From NCBI GenBank assembly GCA_903875445.1, contig CAIQWD010000056.1:50003-114002 (forward strand): a DNA stretch of 64,000 nucleotides, in the 5' to 3' direction. Position numbers and translations under genes: made by a program. The first letter of the stretch is position 1. Every line of letters begins with the position of its first letter. Below are positions 8,935 through 18,026 of the stretch, piece after piece. The DNA is from an uncultured delta proteobacterium (GTDB lineage: Bacteria > Desulfobacterota > Desulfobulbia > Desulfobulbales > Desulfocapsaceae). The notes under the pieces are model-generated. The model was not told the DNA's origin and did not search any database. It was given only the letters and a program-made list of their open reading frames with translations.

Positions 8935-9156
8935 TTAGGCCACCCTCGAAGACCCGGAATCGTCATTTTGTCGCTTCTTAGCAGAAAACAACTGACAGTG
9001 CATGCCGGAAGATTCGTACACCACCAGCGCCGGACTGATTCGACTTTTAAATCCCAAAGCCCGGCAGCCGTAAGGTTTGGTCGGGTCGTGGGTGATGAAA
9101 TAATTCATGCATTTTATACAATTTGGTAGTGATTCCATCATCGTTACTAGATCCAC
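8935..9156 (-). CDS. Small conserved Cys protein, unknown function
   Basis: A 60-70 residue protein with a four-Cys pattern: CIKC, a central YGCRALGFKS and a later GMHCQLF. The segment CIKCMNYFITHDPTKPYGCRALGFKSR resembles a family of small uncharacterised proteobacterial proteins that probably bind zinc or an iron-sulfur centre. The start is uncertain: GTG at 9156 (ORF track) or the tandem ATGs a few codons later, and none has a clear Shine-Dalgarno sequence. It is followed after six bases by the Gate-domain membrane protein gene. Confidence 0.65.
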   Translation of the reverse strand: MDLVTMMESLPNCIKCMNYFITHDPTKPYGCRALGFKSRISPALVVYESSGMHCQLFSAKKRQNDDSGSSRVA

Positions 9157-9182
9157 AGCTTCTCGCCTTGTATCACATCCAC

Positions 9183-9689
9183 CTACTTGGGCAGACCGCC
9201 ATGATCTTTGGGGAACCAGAAGAACATGAGTTTGCCGCCCCCTGCCGCCTCGGAGAATCTCTCTGTATCCGAATAATCCAGAGCAACGATACCACAGGTC
9301 GGCACATTGCCGAGAACACGACCGGAAAGATGCCCGGCAAGTTCGCTAATGGTATTGTTATGCCCCACCAGGAAAAGCACATCGACCTGTTCAAGAAGAG
9401 TGGCAATTAAACGACAATAGTAAGTGAACGAGCCCAGGTAGAGGTTCTTATCGTATTGAATAGCATCCTCGTCAAAACCGGTCCCCTCTGCCATCAATCG
9501 GGCGGTTTTCTTTGTTCTGACGGCAGGACTTGCGACAATCAATTCGGGCCGAATTCCGGCGGCAGCAAGCCTTTTAGCCATTGCCACGCCATCATTTTTG
9601 CCGCGATGGTTGAGTGGCCGGTGAAAATCATCGAGACCCGGTTCGGACCAACTAGATTTGCCATGACGAATCAAATACAACCGCTTCAT
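9183..9689 (-). CDS. sixA: SixA-type histidine phosphatase
   Basis: Cytoplasmic histidine-phosphatase superfamily protein of 168 residues. The catalytic RHG motif sits at the N-terminus (YLIRHGKSSWSEPGLDD), a conserved Arg follows (NHRGKNDGVAMAKRL), and a second catalytic His occurs in LVGHNNTISELAGHL. Length and the RHGKS form match SixA, which dephosphorylates histidine phosphotransfer domains in E. coli; other substrates are possible. Its ATG overlaps the stop of a small upstream ORF, suggesting translational coupling. A phosphohistidine phosphatase close to the histidine kinase locus at 9936-15421 is suggestive but not proof of a link. Confidence 0.85.
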   Translation of the reverse strand: MKRLYLIRHGKSSWSEPGLDDFHRPLNHRGKNDGVAMAKRLAAAGIRPELIVASPAVRTKKTARLMAEGTGFDEDAIQYDKNLYLGSFTYYCRLIATLLEQVDVLFLVGHNNTISELAGHLSGRVLGNVPTCGIVALDYSDTERFSEAAGGGKLMFFWFPKDHGGLPK

Positions 9690-9817
9690 TGCCGCTCCCC
9701 TCTATCACTGTCTTGCTCCCAAAGGCCATATTTTTCCTGGGTGTGGTTCCAGGCAAACTGCGCCACCGGCAAGAGAGTTTTACCTGTTTTTATCATATTA
9801 CCGATATATGTCACCAT
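9686..9817 (-). CDS. Possible small ORF coupled to sixA
   Basis: A 43-codon ORF (MVTYIGNMIKTGKTLLP...GLWEQDSDRGERQ) whose TGA overlaps the sixA ATG in the arrangement ATGA. The residue mix looks protein-like, and the same frame stays open upstream into a hydrophobic stretch (FVEILLIGALFSDRCKK) without an obvious start codon there, so the true protein may be longer with a non-standard start. No ribosome binding site is strong and no family was recognised. It is offered as a candidate only. Confidence 0.35.
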   Translation of the reverse strand: MVTYIGNMIKTGKTLLPVAQFAWNHTQEKYGLWEQDSDRGERQ

Positions 9818-9935
9818 TTTCTTGCACCGATCGGAAAAGAGCGCACCGATCAGAAGAATCTCGACAAATAACTGTACACAGCACCAACAGCCCGGCCAGC
9901 TGGGGATAAGAAAAAAACGCTTACCGCACCTGCTC

Positions 9936-11360
<1,425 letters not shown>

Positions 11361-11393
11361 GCTGAAATCCTTGATGAAAGGGTTAGTCGGTGT

Positions 11394-12659
11394 TCAGTCC
11401 CTGTCCTGGTGGGCGGGAAGATAGACAGTGAAGCAGGCACCCTGACCGGGCGTGCTGTCAACCTTGATATAGCCGCCGAAGCTGCGGACGATCCGGTCAA
11501 CGATGGACAGACCGAGCCCCATGCCGGAACCGGTCGCCCTGGTGGTAAAAAATGGATCAAAGATCTTCTCCTGATTGGCCTGGGAGATACCCTCGCCATT
11601 ATCGCACACGGCTATAAGGACAAAGGGTTCTTCCCGCAGGGTCGTAGGATTGATGGAGGCCTTGATGGTCGTGCTGATGGTCAAGCGCGGCTCGGCAATC
11701 TTACCCATGGAAAGAATGGCGTTCTGGATAAGATTGAAAAAGACCTGTTCGAATTTGACCTCCTGCCCCATAACCTCAATAGTCTGCTGGGTATCGAGCT
11801 GCAGATAGAGGCCAATGTCGGAGAGGGTCATCTGCGACTCGAAAAAGTTGAGGATATCGAGAATGATGACGTTGATGTTCACCGGGACCATGGTATCCCT
11901 GGCCTTGCTGGCGAAGCTCTTCAGGCTGTTGATGATGCTTGAGGCCTTGTTCACCCGATCAATGATAATACTGAGATTTTCTTCCAGCATCTTATGGTTT
12001 TTCAGAGGATCCTGCATGGCCTTCAGACCGTTTCTGGCAAGCAGGAGGATGGCATTTAACGGCTGGGTCAATTCGTGGCCGATACCGGCGGCCATTTCTC
12101 CCAGGCTGGCGAGGCGGGCCGAGTGGGTCAGCTGATCCTGAACCTCGCGCATCCTAGCCATCATCTTGTAAAAATCGCTTTTGTCCGAGGCGATAAGCAT
12201 GTGCAGCACCCGTCCCGACTCGGTAACATAGGTTGAACCCTTGAGGGTTACCGGAATCTCCCGACCGCCAACCGCCCGGAGATTGGTCTCGATGATTTGA
12301 AATTCCCCGTCAGCCAGGGCCTCGCGAATCATTGTACAATTTTCCCGATCGACCAGGTCGGATAGATTGAGAGGTTCATTCTTATTGAGGACATAGCCGA
12401 GACAGCGGGTAAATTCGTTGTTACACTGGACCACATACAGATCCTTGTCGAGGAGGAAAAACAACTCGGCCAGGCTCGTGAGAATCTTGTTGGTAAATTC
12501 CTTACCTGCCTGTAGTTCCTCATGTTTTTTCAAAACCCGGATAACCAGATCGGTCTTCTGTTTTTCGAGAAGTTTGACCAGGCTGTTTTCTATGTTTTCC
12601 GGATCTTGCCGTTTGGGCAATTCCTGTTTGCGGTCGTCCACGGATTCCTTCTTTGTCAC
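11394..12659 (-). CDS. PAS-domain sensor histidine kinase
   Basis: Soluble-looking kinase of about 421 residues with no membrane segment. I prefer the GTG at 12659, preceded by GGAG seven bases away; the ORF-track start at 12827 would add residues without support. Domains in order are an N-terminal coiled helix, a PAS fold ([22 protein letters not shown]), a HisKA with phospho-acceptor His in [17 protein letters not shown], and a HATPase with DNGEGI and [18 protein letters not shown] is typical of NtrB/DctB-like kinases that pair with sigma-54 regulators, matching the downstream gene. Being cytosolic, it likely senses an internal redox or metabolite cue. Confidence 0.92.
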   Translation of the reverse strand: MTKKESVDDRKQELPKRQDPENIENSLVKLLEKQKTDLVIRVLKKHEELQAGKEFTNKILTSLAELFFLLDKDLYVVQCNNEFTRCLGYVLNKNEPLNLSDLVDRENCTMIREALADGEFQIIETNLRAVGGREIPVTLKGSTYVTESGRVLHMLIASDKSDFYKMMARMREVQDQLTHSARLASLGEMAAGIGHELTQPLNAILLLARNGLKAMQDPLKNHKMLEENLSIIIDRVNKASSIINSLKSFASKARDTMVPVNINVIILDILNFFESQMTLSDIGLYLQLDTQQTIEVMGQEVKFEQVFFNLIQNAILSMGKIAEPRLTISTTIKASINPTTLREEPFVLIAVCDNGEGISQANQEKIFDPFFTTRATGSGMGLGLSIVDRIVRSFGGYIKVDSTPGQGACFTVYLPAHQDRD

Positions 12660-12847
12660 CTTTTTTCTCCATTGCCCTGATTTTTGCTCGGGACCTGTCA
12701 CCATTTCTGCACATAGTCTATTTCTACGGGAAATACAATAGCATAACTGTTTAAGAGAGTCTTTTCCGGCACCAAAGCTATACAGCCTTGGTCGGTGGTA
12801 TTGGTTATTACGACTCCTACCTATCATATATTCATCTAATATCTATT

Positions 12848-12860
12848 TGTAATAATTACA
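12848..12860. promoter_or_regulatory. Palindrome upstream of the sigma-54 promoter
   Basis: TGTAATAATTACA is a perfect 6-1-6 inverted repeat in the AT-rich divergent region 12660-13006. It ends about 30 bases before the -24 element, so it could be an activator binding site. No factor can be assigned and the position is closer than usual for an enhancer. Confidence 0.35.
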
Positions 12861-12891
12861 TATAATAAAACATTTCCGGAGATTTTCCCTT

Positions 12892-12907
12892 TGGCCCGAA
12901 AGTTGCT
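12892..12907 (+). promoter_or_regulatory. Sigma-54 promoter
   Basis: TGGCCCGAAAGTTGCT matches the -24/-12 consensus TGGCAC-N5-TTGCW at every defined base except one, with exact GG/GC spacing. Transcription would begin near 12918, about 90 bases before the HTH protein gene at 13007. The 347-base divergent region 12660-13006 otherwise holds AT-rich sequence and the palindrome at 12848; no other gene is visible in it. Confidence 0.75.
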
Positions 12908-13006
12908 TTTAATAGTGACAAGGAACTGGTACGGGCCTCTACCGGCACACCGGAACTGTAGGCTGAGGGAAATTTCTAAAAGGTCGCTTGACGGATTCAG
13001 GTTTAA

Positions 13007-13633
13007 ATGATGACGGAAAAGATAAAAAAAGAAGAGCCGCAGGCATTGAGGATCGAACAGGTGGCTCTCCTATGCGGCGTCTCCGTAGCCCGAGTTGACA
13101 ACTGGATCGAGAAAAACGGCCTCAAATTCATTGTCTCGCTAGGAGAGTTAAAGGTACGACAGGAAGATCTCGTAGGGTTTCTCATGCACTACAATATGCC
13201 CATCCCAGGAGGTATCCTGCCTATCAACTCAAAAAAGGTTCTCTTCATCTGTCCCGGCAAAAGAGGCAGAAAGGCCGGAAATAAGTTTTTCCGACTGTTC
13301 TCCGAACAGTTCAGCCGAAAGGCCAACTGCTTCATGGACAGTGTCACATTTGGCAAGGGTGCGGAATATAAAATCCTTACCTTTCTGCCCGATCTCATCC
13401 TGGCGGACGCGGTGAATGGTGACGAAGAGGCGCTGAACGTTATCCGTTTTGTCAAAAGTATCGGCGGCATGCGGGCCGTAGCCCTGGTACGACGTAATCT
13501 GGCCGGGGCGAAAAGGGAGCGGATACTCGCTGCCGGTGCCAATGCGGTGGTGGAACGAAATACGGCCTGGGATGAACTCCTTGCCTGTTTCAACAGGGTC
13601 TTCAACTCCCTCGGCGACAACCCCTCACGGTAG
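13007..13633 (+). CDS. HTH DNA-binding protein with degenerate receiver-like domain
   Basis: Protein of 208 residues. Residues 14-65 form a MerR/excisionase-type helix-turn-helix (LRIEQVALLCGVSVARVDNWIEKNGLKFIVSLGELKVRQEDLVGFL). The remainder resembles a response-regulator receiver (KVLFICPGKRGRKAG, PDLILADAVNGDEEALNVIRFVKS, AAGANAVVERNTAWDELL). The acidic pocket is lost at the N-terminal strand (no DD pair), though an Asp persists in LILADAV. It is therefore probably a pseudo-receiver that responds to a ligand or partner rather than to phosphate. It is the first gene behind the sigma-54 promoter and precedes a sensor kinase. A regulatory role is likely; the target is unknown. Confidence 0.75.
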   Translation: MMTEKIKKEEPQALRIEQVALLCGVSVARVDNWIEKNGLKFIVSLGELKVRQEDLVGFLMHYNMPIPGGILPINSKKVLFICPGKRGRKAGNKFFRLFSEQFSRKANCFMDSVTFGKGAEYKILTFLPDLILADAVNGDEEALNVIRFVKSIGGMRAVALVRRNLAGAKRERILAAGANAVVERNTAWDELLACFNRVFNSLGDNPSR

Positions 13634-13708
13634 CTGGTCGGGTTGCGCAGTTTTTAATAACATAACAGATTTTTACAAACAGTTCCAAGCAGATAAGAGC
13701 GAAGCCGA

Positions 13709-15421
13709 ATGGAAACCACCCAATACAAAAGAGTCTGGCTGCGATTGACCGGGGTCTTTTGTCTTCTCATCACCGTGCCGGTGGCGATTCTGGTTCTGGT
13801 TACCACCAATAGCCTGAGGGATGCGGCGATCAACAAGATCGAGGTATCTCTTGGCCGGCTCATCGAACACAAAAGGGATGTGGTCAACCTTTTTTTGAAA
13901 GAAAAAGAAGATCTCCTCACCATGATGGTCGGCATGTATCCCATTACCTACCTCGGTCGCCAGGAAAATCTCGACAACCTCTTTATTGCCGTCAATAAAA
14001 CCGGCAGTATAGTCGATCTGCACGTCATTGATTCTTCCGGCAAACAATTGGCCTATGTCGGGCCTTACGCCCAAAGCCTCATCGGCAAAAATTACTATGA
14101 TGCTCAATGGTTTCAGGATGTCCTTATCAACGGTAGCCATGTCAGCGATGTTTTTCTCGGTTTTCGCAATGTCCCCCACTTCATTGTAGCGGTCGCCGAT
14201 CCTCTGAAAACCTATGTGCTGCGGGCAACTATTAACTCGGAACAATTTAATCGACTCCTCCTCAGTTCGCAGATCGGCCCGCACGGCGACTCCTTTATCG
14301 TCAATCGAGAGGGTACCCTGCAAACCCCCAGCCGGGCAGGGCTCAGCGAATTAAACAGTGAAGACAGGCTCTTGCTCGAACACCACGAAGGAACCACCAT
14401 TGTCAAAAGAGATGAAAACGTTGTTGTGCCGGGCGACGACAAGGTCGTGACCGATTTAGGCAAAACGTCGATAGTCAAAAGAGGAGAGAGTATCGTCGCC
14501 ACCAGATGGGTGAAAGACGGCCAGTGGTGCCTCATTGTCAAGGCCTTGATCGAGGATTCGCTCGGGCCATTCTATAAGGTCCGCAATAACATCATCATTG
14601 TCATTATTGTGACAAGTGCTGTCTTCCTAGCCATTGCCGTACTTTTCGCCAACTATTTTCTGCAAAGGATCGAAAAAGAGGATCGCAACAGGGCTGAACT
14701 TGGCCACCAGATGGTACAGATGGAAAAAATGGCGACAGTCGGCAGGCTTGCCACCGGCATCGCCCATGAGATCAACAATCCGCTGCAGATCATTACCAGT
14801 CAGGCCGGTTGGATCGGCGAATTGCTGCCTGAGGAAGAGCCGGACAAGGTCAAACATCTTGAGGAATATCAAAAAGCAATCGAGCAGATCAAGCACCATG
14901 TGCGCCGAGCCGGGACTATTACCCACAGGCTCCTCGGATTTTCTCGCAAGATTTCGGCGGAAAAACAGAATGTCCACCTCAACGAACTGATCGAAGAGAC
15001 CATCTCCTTTGTTGAAAAGGAAGCCGAGTACAACAACGTTTCAATCGTCAGAGAATATACCGAAAATCTCCCCGGCACCATGACCGATGGTCCACAGCTG
15101 CAGCAGGTATTTCTCAATCTCATCAATAATGCGATTGATGAAATCGGCCAGGGCGGGATTATCGAGATCCGCACGGCGATCGAGAGAAACACAAAACTGG
15201 TTGCCGAGTTCGCCGATAATGGCCACGGCATCAAGCCGGAAAACCTGAAAAGAATCTTCGATCCCTTTTTTACCACTAAGGACCCGGGCAAGGGCACCGG
15301 CCTTGGTCTCTATATCAGTTACGACATTGTCAAAAAACTTGGCGGGACAATAAGTGTCGCCAACAGAAACAGCGGGGGTGCGGTCTTTACCATCGTTCTG
15401 CCGATCATCAACGTCGACTAA
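13709..15421 (+). CDS. Cache-type membrane sensor histidine kinase
   Basis: Kinase of 570 residues. One membrane segment (residues 10-35), a periplasmic dCache-like sensor (about 36-290, with [19 protein letters not shown] and [33 protein letters not shown]) and a second membrane segment (295-320) precede the kinase core. The phospho-acceptor is H353 ([16 protein letters not shown]), and the HATPase has FADNGHGI and [10 protein letters not shown]. The sensor contains an unusual insert with Lys/Arg/Val repeats near 230-265 ([29 protein letters not shown]). It probably phosphorylates the receiver protein encoded 63 bases downstream. Cache domains usually bind small organic acids or amines; the ligand is unknown. 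Confidence 0.93.
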   Translation: METTQYKRVWLRLTGVFCLLITVPVAILVLVTTNSLRDAAINKIEVSLGRLIEHKRDVVNLFLKEKEDLLTMMVGMYPITYLGRQENLDNLFIAVNKTGSIVDLHVIDSSGKQLAYVGPYAQSLIGKNYYDAQWFQDVLINGSHVSDVFLGFRNVPHFIVAVADPLKTYVLRATINSEQFNRLLLSSQIGPHGDSFIVNREGTLQTPSRAGLSELNSEDRLLLEHHEGTTIVKRDENVVVPGDDKVVTDLGKTSIVKRGESIVATRWVKDGQWCLIVKALIEDSLGPFYKVRNNIIIVIIVTSAVFLAIAVLFANYFLQRIEKEDRNRAELGHQMVQMEKMATVGRLATGIAHEINNPLQIITSQAGWIGELLPEEEPDKVKHLEEYQKAIEQIKHHVRRAGTITHRLLGFSRKISAEKQNVHLNELIEETISFVEKEAEYNNVSIVREYTENLPGTMTDGPQLQQVFLNLINNAIDEIGQGGIIEIRTAIERNTKLVAEFADNGHGIKPENLKRIFDPFFTTKDPGKGTGLGLYISYDIVKKLGGTISVANRNSGGAVFTIVLPIINVD

Positions 15422-15484
15422 TCGGCAATCGGGACGAGGGAAGCTTTCGCAAAAAGAAATTATTAACCAAAAAGGAGAAATACC

Positions 15485-15913
15485 GTGAGAGAATTTAATG
15501 TGCTGGTAGTCGACGATGAGCAGGAGTTTCTCGATATCACCGTTAAAAGACTGGAAAAACGAGGGCTGAAGGTGCAGGGGGCCGAAAGTGGCGAAAAGGC
15601 CCTGCAGATCCTTCTGCACAGTTCCACCGACGTCGTTCTGCTCGATGTAAAAATGCCGGGCATAGACGGTATCGAAACCTTGCGTCGTATTCGCAGCATG
15701 AAACCTCTGACCGAGGTGGTGCTGCTGACCGGTCATGCCTCCGTCGACTCGGGAATTGAAGGCATGAAACTGGGCGCCTTTGATTATCTGATGAAACCCA
15801 TCGAACTTGAGCCTCTTCTCGAGAAGCTGGCTGACGCCTACGAAAAGAAACGATTGCATCAGGAAAAAATAGAACAAGCAGAAATTAAGAGGAATATGTC
15901 GAAGCCCGCTTGA
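15485..15913 (+). CDS. Single-domain response regulator
   Basis: A receiver of 142 residues with DD at 10-11, phospho-acceptor D54 (VVLLDVKMPG) and the conserved Lys in YLMKPIE. No output domain is present beyond a short charged helix, so it must act by protein-protein contact or pass phosphate on. The start is GTG with AAAGGAG upstream. It lies between the Cache kinase and the TauE-type transporter, with a hairpin downstream. A close relative, also without an output domain, ends the same operon at 20623-21015. Confidence 0.93.
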   Translation: MREFNVLVVDDEQEFLDITVKRLEKRGLKVQGAESGEKALQILLHSSTDVVLLDVKMPGIDGIETLRRIRSMKPLTEVVLLTGHASVDSGIEGMKLGAFDYLMKPIELEPLLEKLADAYEKKRLHQEKIEQAEIKRNMSKPA

Positions 15914-15930
15914 TCCGCCTTCCAGGCGGA
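15914..15930 (+). terminator. Intercistronic hairpin
   Basis: Perfect stem TCCGCCT / AGGCGGA with a three-base loop, just after the receiver gene. Only a short GTATTT follows, so it may be a leaky terminator or an RNA stability element between the signalling genes and the transporter genes. Confidence 0.45.
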
Positions 15931-15988
15931 GTATTTCGAGCTTGATTGTATTCTGTAAATATTACTTTAACTTGAAGAGGAGTGCATT

Positions 15989-17260
15989 ATGAGTTGTTTC
16001 AAAGACTTTTACAACCTGATGGTGCAGGGGTCGCAGGAATATGCCCGCTGGGACCTGGAGATGTCAACCAACATTTTGAAGAGTCGCAAGAGGAAGGGTG
16101 TTCTCCTCCTCATGCTACTGCCGATACTCATCGGTGGCATTGCTATTGCCGCTGGCGACGGGTCCGGATTACCCAGTGTTCTTGGCGGAAAGTCGGCATA
16201 CATGCCGTCCTACTACACCAACTTAATCTTTTTCGCCTCGATCTTTGTCGGGGTTTGCGCCGGTCTTATCACCGGCTGCATCGGCGCCGGTGGCGGTTTC
16301 ATCATCGCCCCCGCTCTGATGAGCGCCGGGGTCAAAGGTATTTTAGCGGTCGGCACCGATCTCTTCCATATCTTTGCCAAGGCGATCATGGGCAGTGTAC
16401 TGCATCGCAAACTCGGCAATATCTCGGTATCGCTGGCAGTGACCTTTCTTGTCGGCTCGCTGGTCGGAGCGACACTCGGCGGCATGCTCAACCGCTACCT
16501 CTATGACCTCAACCCGGTGTTGAGCGATATGTTCATCACTGCGGTGTATGTCTTCATCCTCGGTTTTTTGTCCTTTTATGCCCTCATCGACTACTTCAAG
16601 GCGAGAAGAGGTGAAGCCAAAGGCAAAAAGGTGGTGGAGGGTGAAGAAATCGCGCCGATGGGCAAAAAGGTACAATCGGTACATATCCCGCCGATGCTGA
16701 CCTTCGACGAAGGTGTCACCCCCGGTGGCCGTAAAATTTCGGCAATTTTCCTGGTGGTGGCCGGTCTCATCGTTGGCCTTGCCGCCTCGATCATGGGCGT
16801 CGGTGGTGGTTTTCTTACCTTCCCGATCTTTGTCTACGGCCTCGGCGTCTCGTCGATGACCACCGTCGGTACCGACATTTTCCAGATCGTCTTCACCGCC
16901 GGTTACAGCGCCCTCAGTCAGTACGCCCTCTACGGTTTCGTCTTCTACACCCTGGCCATGGGCATGCTGCTCGGTTCCCTCATCGGCGTACAGATCGGTT
17001 CCCTCGTTACCAAGGTTGTTCCGGGCATCATGATCCGCGGCTTTTTCGCCTTGGCGGTAACAGCCGGTTTTATCAACCGCCTCTTCGCCCTGCCGGAAAA
17101 ACTGCAGAGCCTTGGCATTATCAAGATCACCAAGGAACTTGGCGATCTTTCCAACACGGTAGGCAATGTCTTGTTTTTCATCGTTATCGGTGCCTTTGCC
17201 ATCTGGGTATTCTACGCATTTTTCAGTAATGTTTCCAAATTGAAAACGGAGGGCAACTAA
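15989..17260 (+). CDS. TauE/SafE (TSUP) family transporter
   Basis: Polytopic inner-membrane protein of 423 residues in the sulfite exporter TauE/SafE superfamily. It has the two repeat signatures CAGLITGCIGAGGGFIIAPALMSAGV and VGLAASIMGVGGGFLTFPIFVYGLGV, each followed by a VGTD motif. It is longer than typical TauE because of an N-terminal cytosolic stretch with one extra membrane segment and a central loop of about 70 residues (KARRGEAKGKKVVEGEE). TSUP members export sulfite, sulfoacetate or other organosulfur anions; the substrate cannot be read from sequence. GAGGAG precedes the ATG. The next gene starts two bases after its stop, implying coupled translation with that partner. Confidence 0.9.
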   Translation: MSCFKDFYNLMVQGSQEYARWDLEMSTNILKSRKRKGVLLLMLLPILIGGIAIAAGDGSGLPSVLGGKSAYMPSYYTNLIFFASIFVGVCAGLITGCIGAGGGFIIAPALMSAGVKGILAVGTDLFHIFAKAIMGSVLHRKLGNISVSLAVTFLVGSLVGATLGGMLNRYLYDLNPVLSDMFITAVYVFILGFLSFYALIDYFKARRGEAKGKKVVEGEEIAPMGKKVQSVHIPPMLTFDEGVTPGGRKISAIFLVVAGLIVGLAASIMGVGGGFLTFPIFVYGLGVSSMTTVGTDIFQIVFTAGYSALSQYALYGFVFYTLAMGMLLGSLIGVQIGSLVTKVVPGIMIRGFFALAVTAGFINRLFALPEKLQSLGIIKITKELGDLSNTVGNVLFFIVIGAFAIWVFYAFFSNVSKLKTEGN

Positions 17261-17261
17261 T

Positions 17262-17951
17262 ATGAGCATGCAAGCAAAACTCAAAACCCGCGGCATCATC
17301 ATGCTGCTGACCTTCTTCATCCTCCTGGCGGTCATCTTCAGCCCGGTTTTCCCTGGAAAGATCAATGGTCTTGATTTTATGGACAATCTATTCAATATGA
17401 TCTCCAAAGGTTCATCATACTTCATCCCCGAATCGATGAAGAAAAGTGAAAAGTATGCCGGTAAGACAATCGAGGTTAAACTAAAATTCGACGATGAAAA
17501 AAGGGTGGCCGAGACAGCTAAACAGCTTGCCGGCACTGGTGCACAGGTGACGGCTTCCGGCAAAGATTTGGCAATTAAAGGGGATGTGGGTCAGATTCTC
17601 AAGGCCAGTCTCATTGATTCCGACTTTATGTTCAAAAACGATGGCAAGCCGGTCGCCGAAAAATACGGTTTCTCAGAAAAACAAGCCATGGTCAATTGGC
17701 ATATCTTGTTCAAAAAAATCAGCACCGATCTGACCAAACAGGAGAAGTTTGCGGATGCTAAGCCCTTTGCTGATGTCCAGAAAAAGGCTTTGGAGCCGGC
17801 CTATAACTACTATGGTGTAAAGGCCGAAGACTGGAAGGAAAAAATAGCGATGGTGTGTTTCGCTCTAGCCTTTTATGTGTTCTATACCGTATGGTATGGT
17901 TTTGGACTCATGTACCTCTTTGAGGGACTTGGCCTGAAGATCGGTCATTAA
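17262..17951 (+). CDS. Membrane partner of the TSUP transporter, unknown family
   Basis: Protein of 229 residues with a membrane segment at each end (IIMLLTFFILLAVIFSPVFPG near residues 12-32 and CFALAFYVFYTVWYGFGLMYLF near 198-220). Between them is a soluble loop of about 165 residues (KYAGKTIEVKLKFDDEKRVAETAKQLAGTGAQVTASGKDLAIKGDVGQIL) that probably faces the periplasm. No family was recognised. Translation is likely coupled to the transporter gene two bases upstream, so a stoichiometric complex with it is a fair inference. It is followed by a hairpin and the PEP-synthase-like gene. Confidence 0.8.
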   Translation: MSMQAKLKTRGIIMLLTFFILLAVIFSPVFPGKINGLDFMDNLFNMISKGSSYFIPESMKKSEKYAGKTIEVKLKFDDEKRVAETAKQLAGTGAQVTASGKDLAIKGDVGQILKASLIDSDFMFKNDGKPVAEKYGFSEKQAMVNWHILFKKISTDLTKQEKFADAKPFADVQKKALEPAYNYYGVKAEDWKEKIAMVCFALAFYVFYTVWYGFGLMYLFEGLGLKIGH

Positions 17952-17967
17952 CACCCGGTTCGACAAC

Positions 17968-18008
17968 AGGGCGGGCCAGGTAAGGGATATTTAACCGGGA
18001 CCCGCCCT
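17968..18008 (+). other. Intercistronic inverted repeat
   Basis: AGGGCGGG pairs perfectly with CCCGCCCT across a 25-base interior. No T run follows, so it may stabilise or process the operon mRNA rather than end transcription. It lies between the transporter partner gene and the PEP-synthase-like gene. Confidence 0.5.
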
Positions 18009-18026
18009 TGCTCGAAAGGGTAATAT

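Noticed and set aside
16343-17563. 406-residue minus-strand ORF
   Set aside because: Antisense to the TSUP transporter and its partner; low-complexity charged content.
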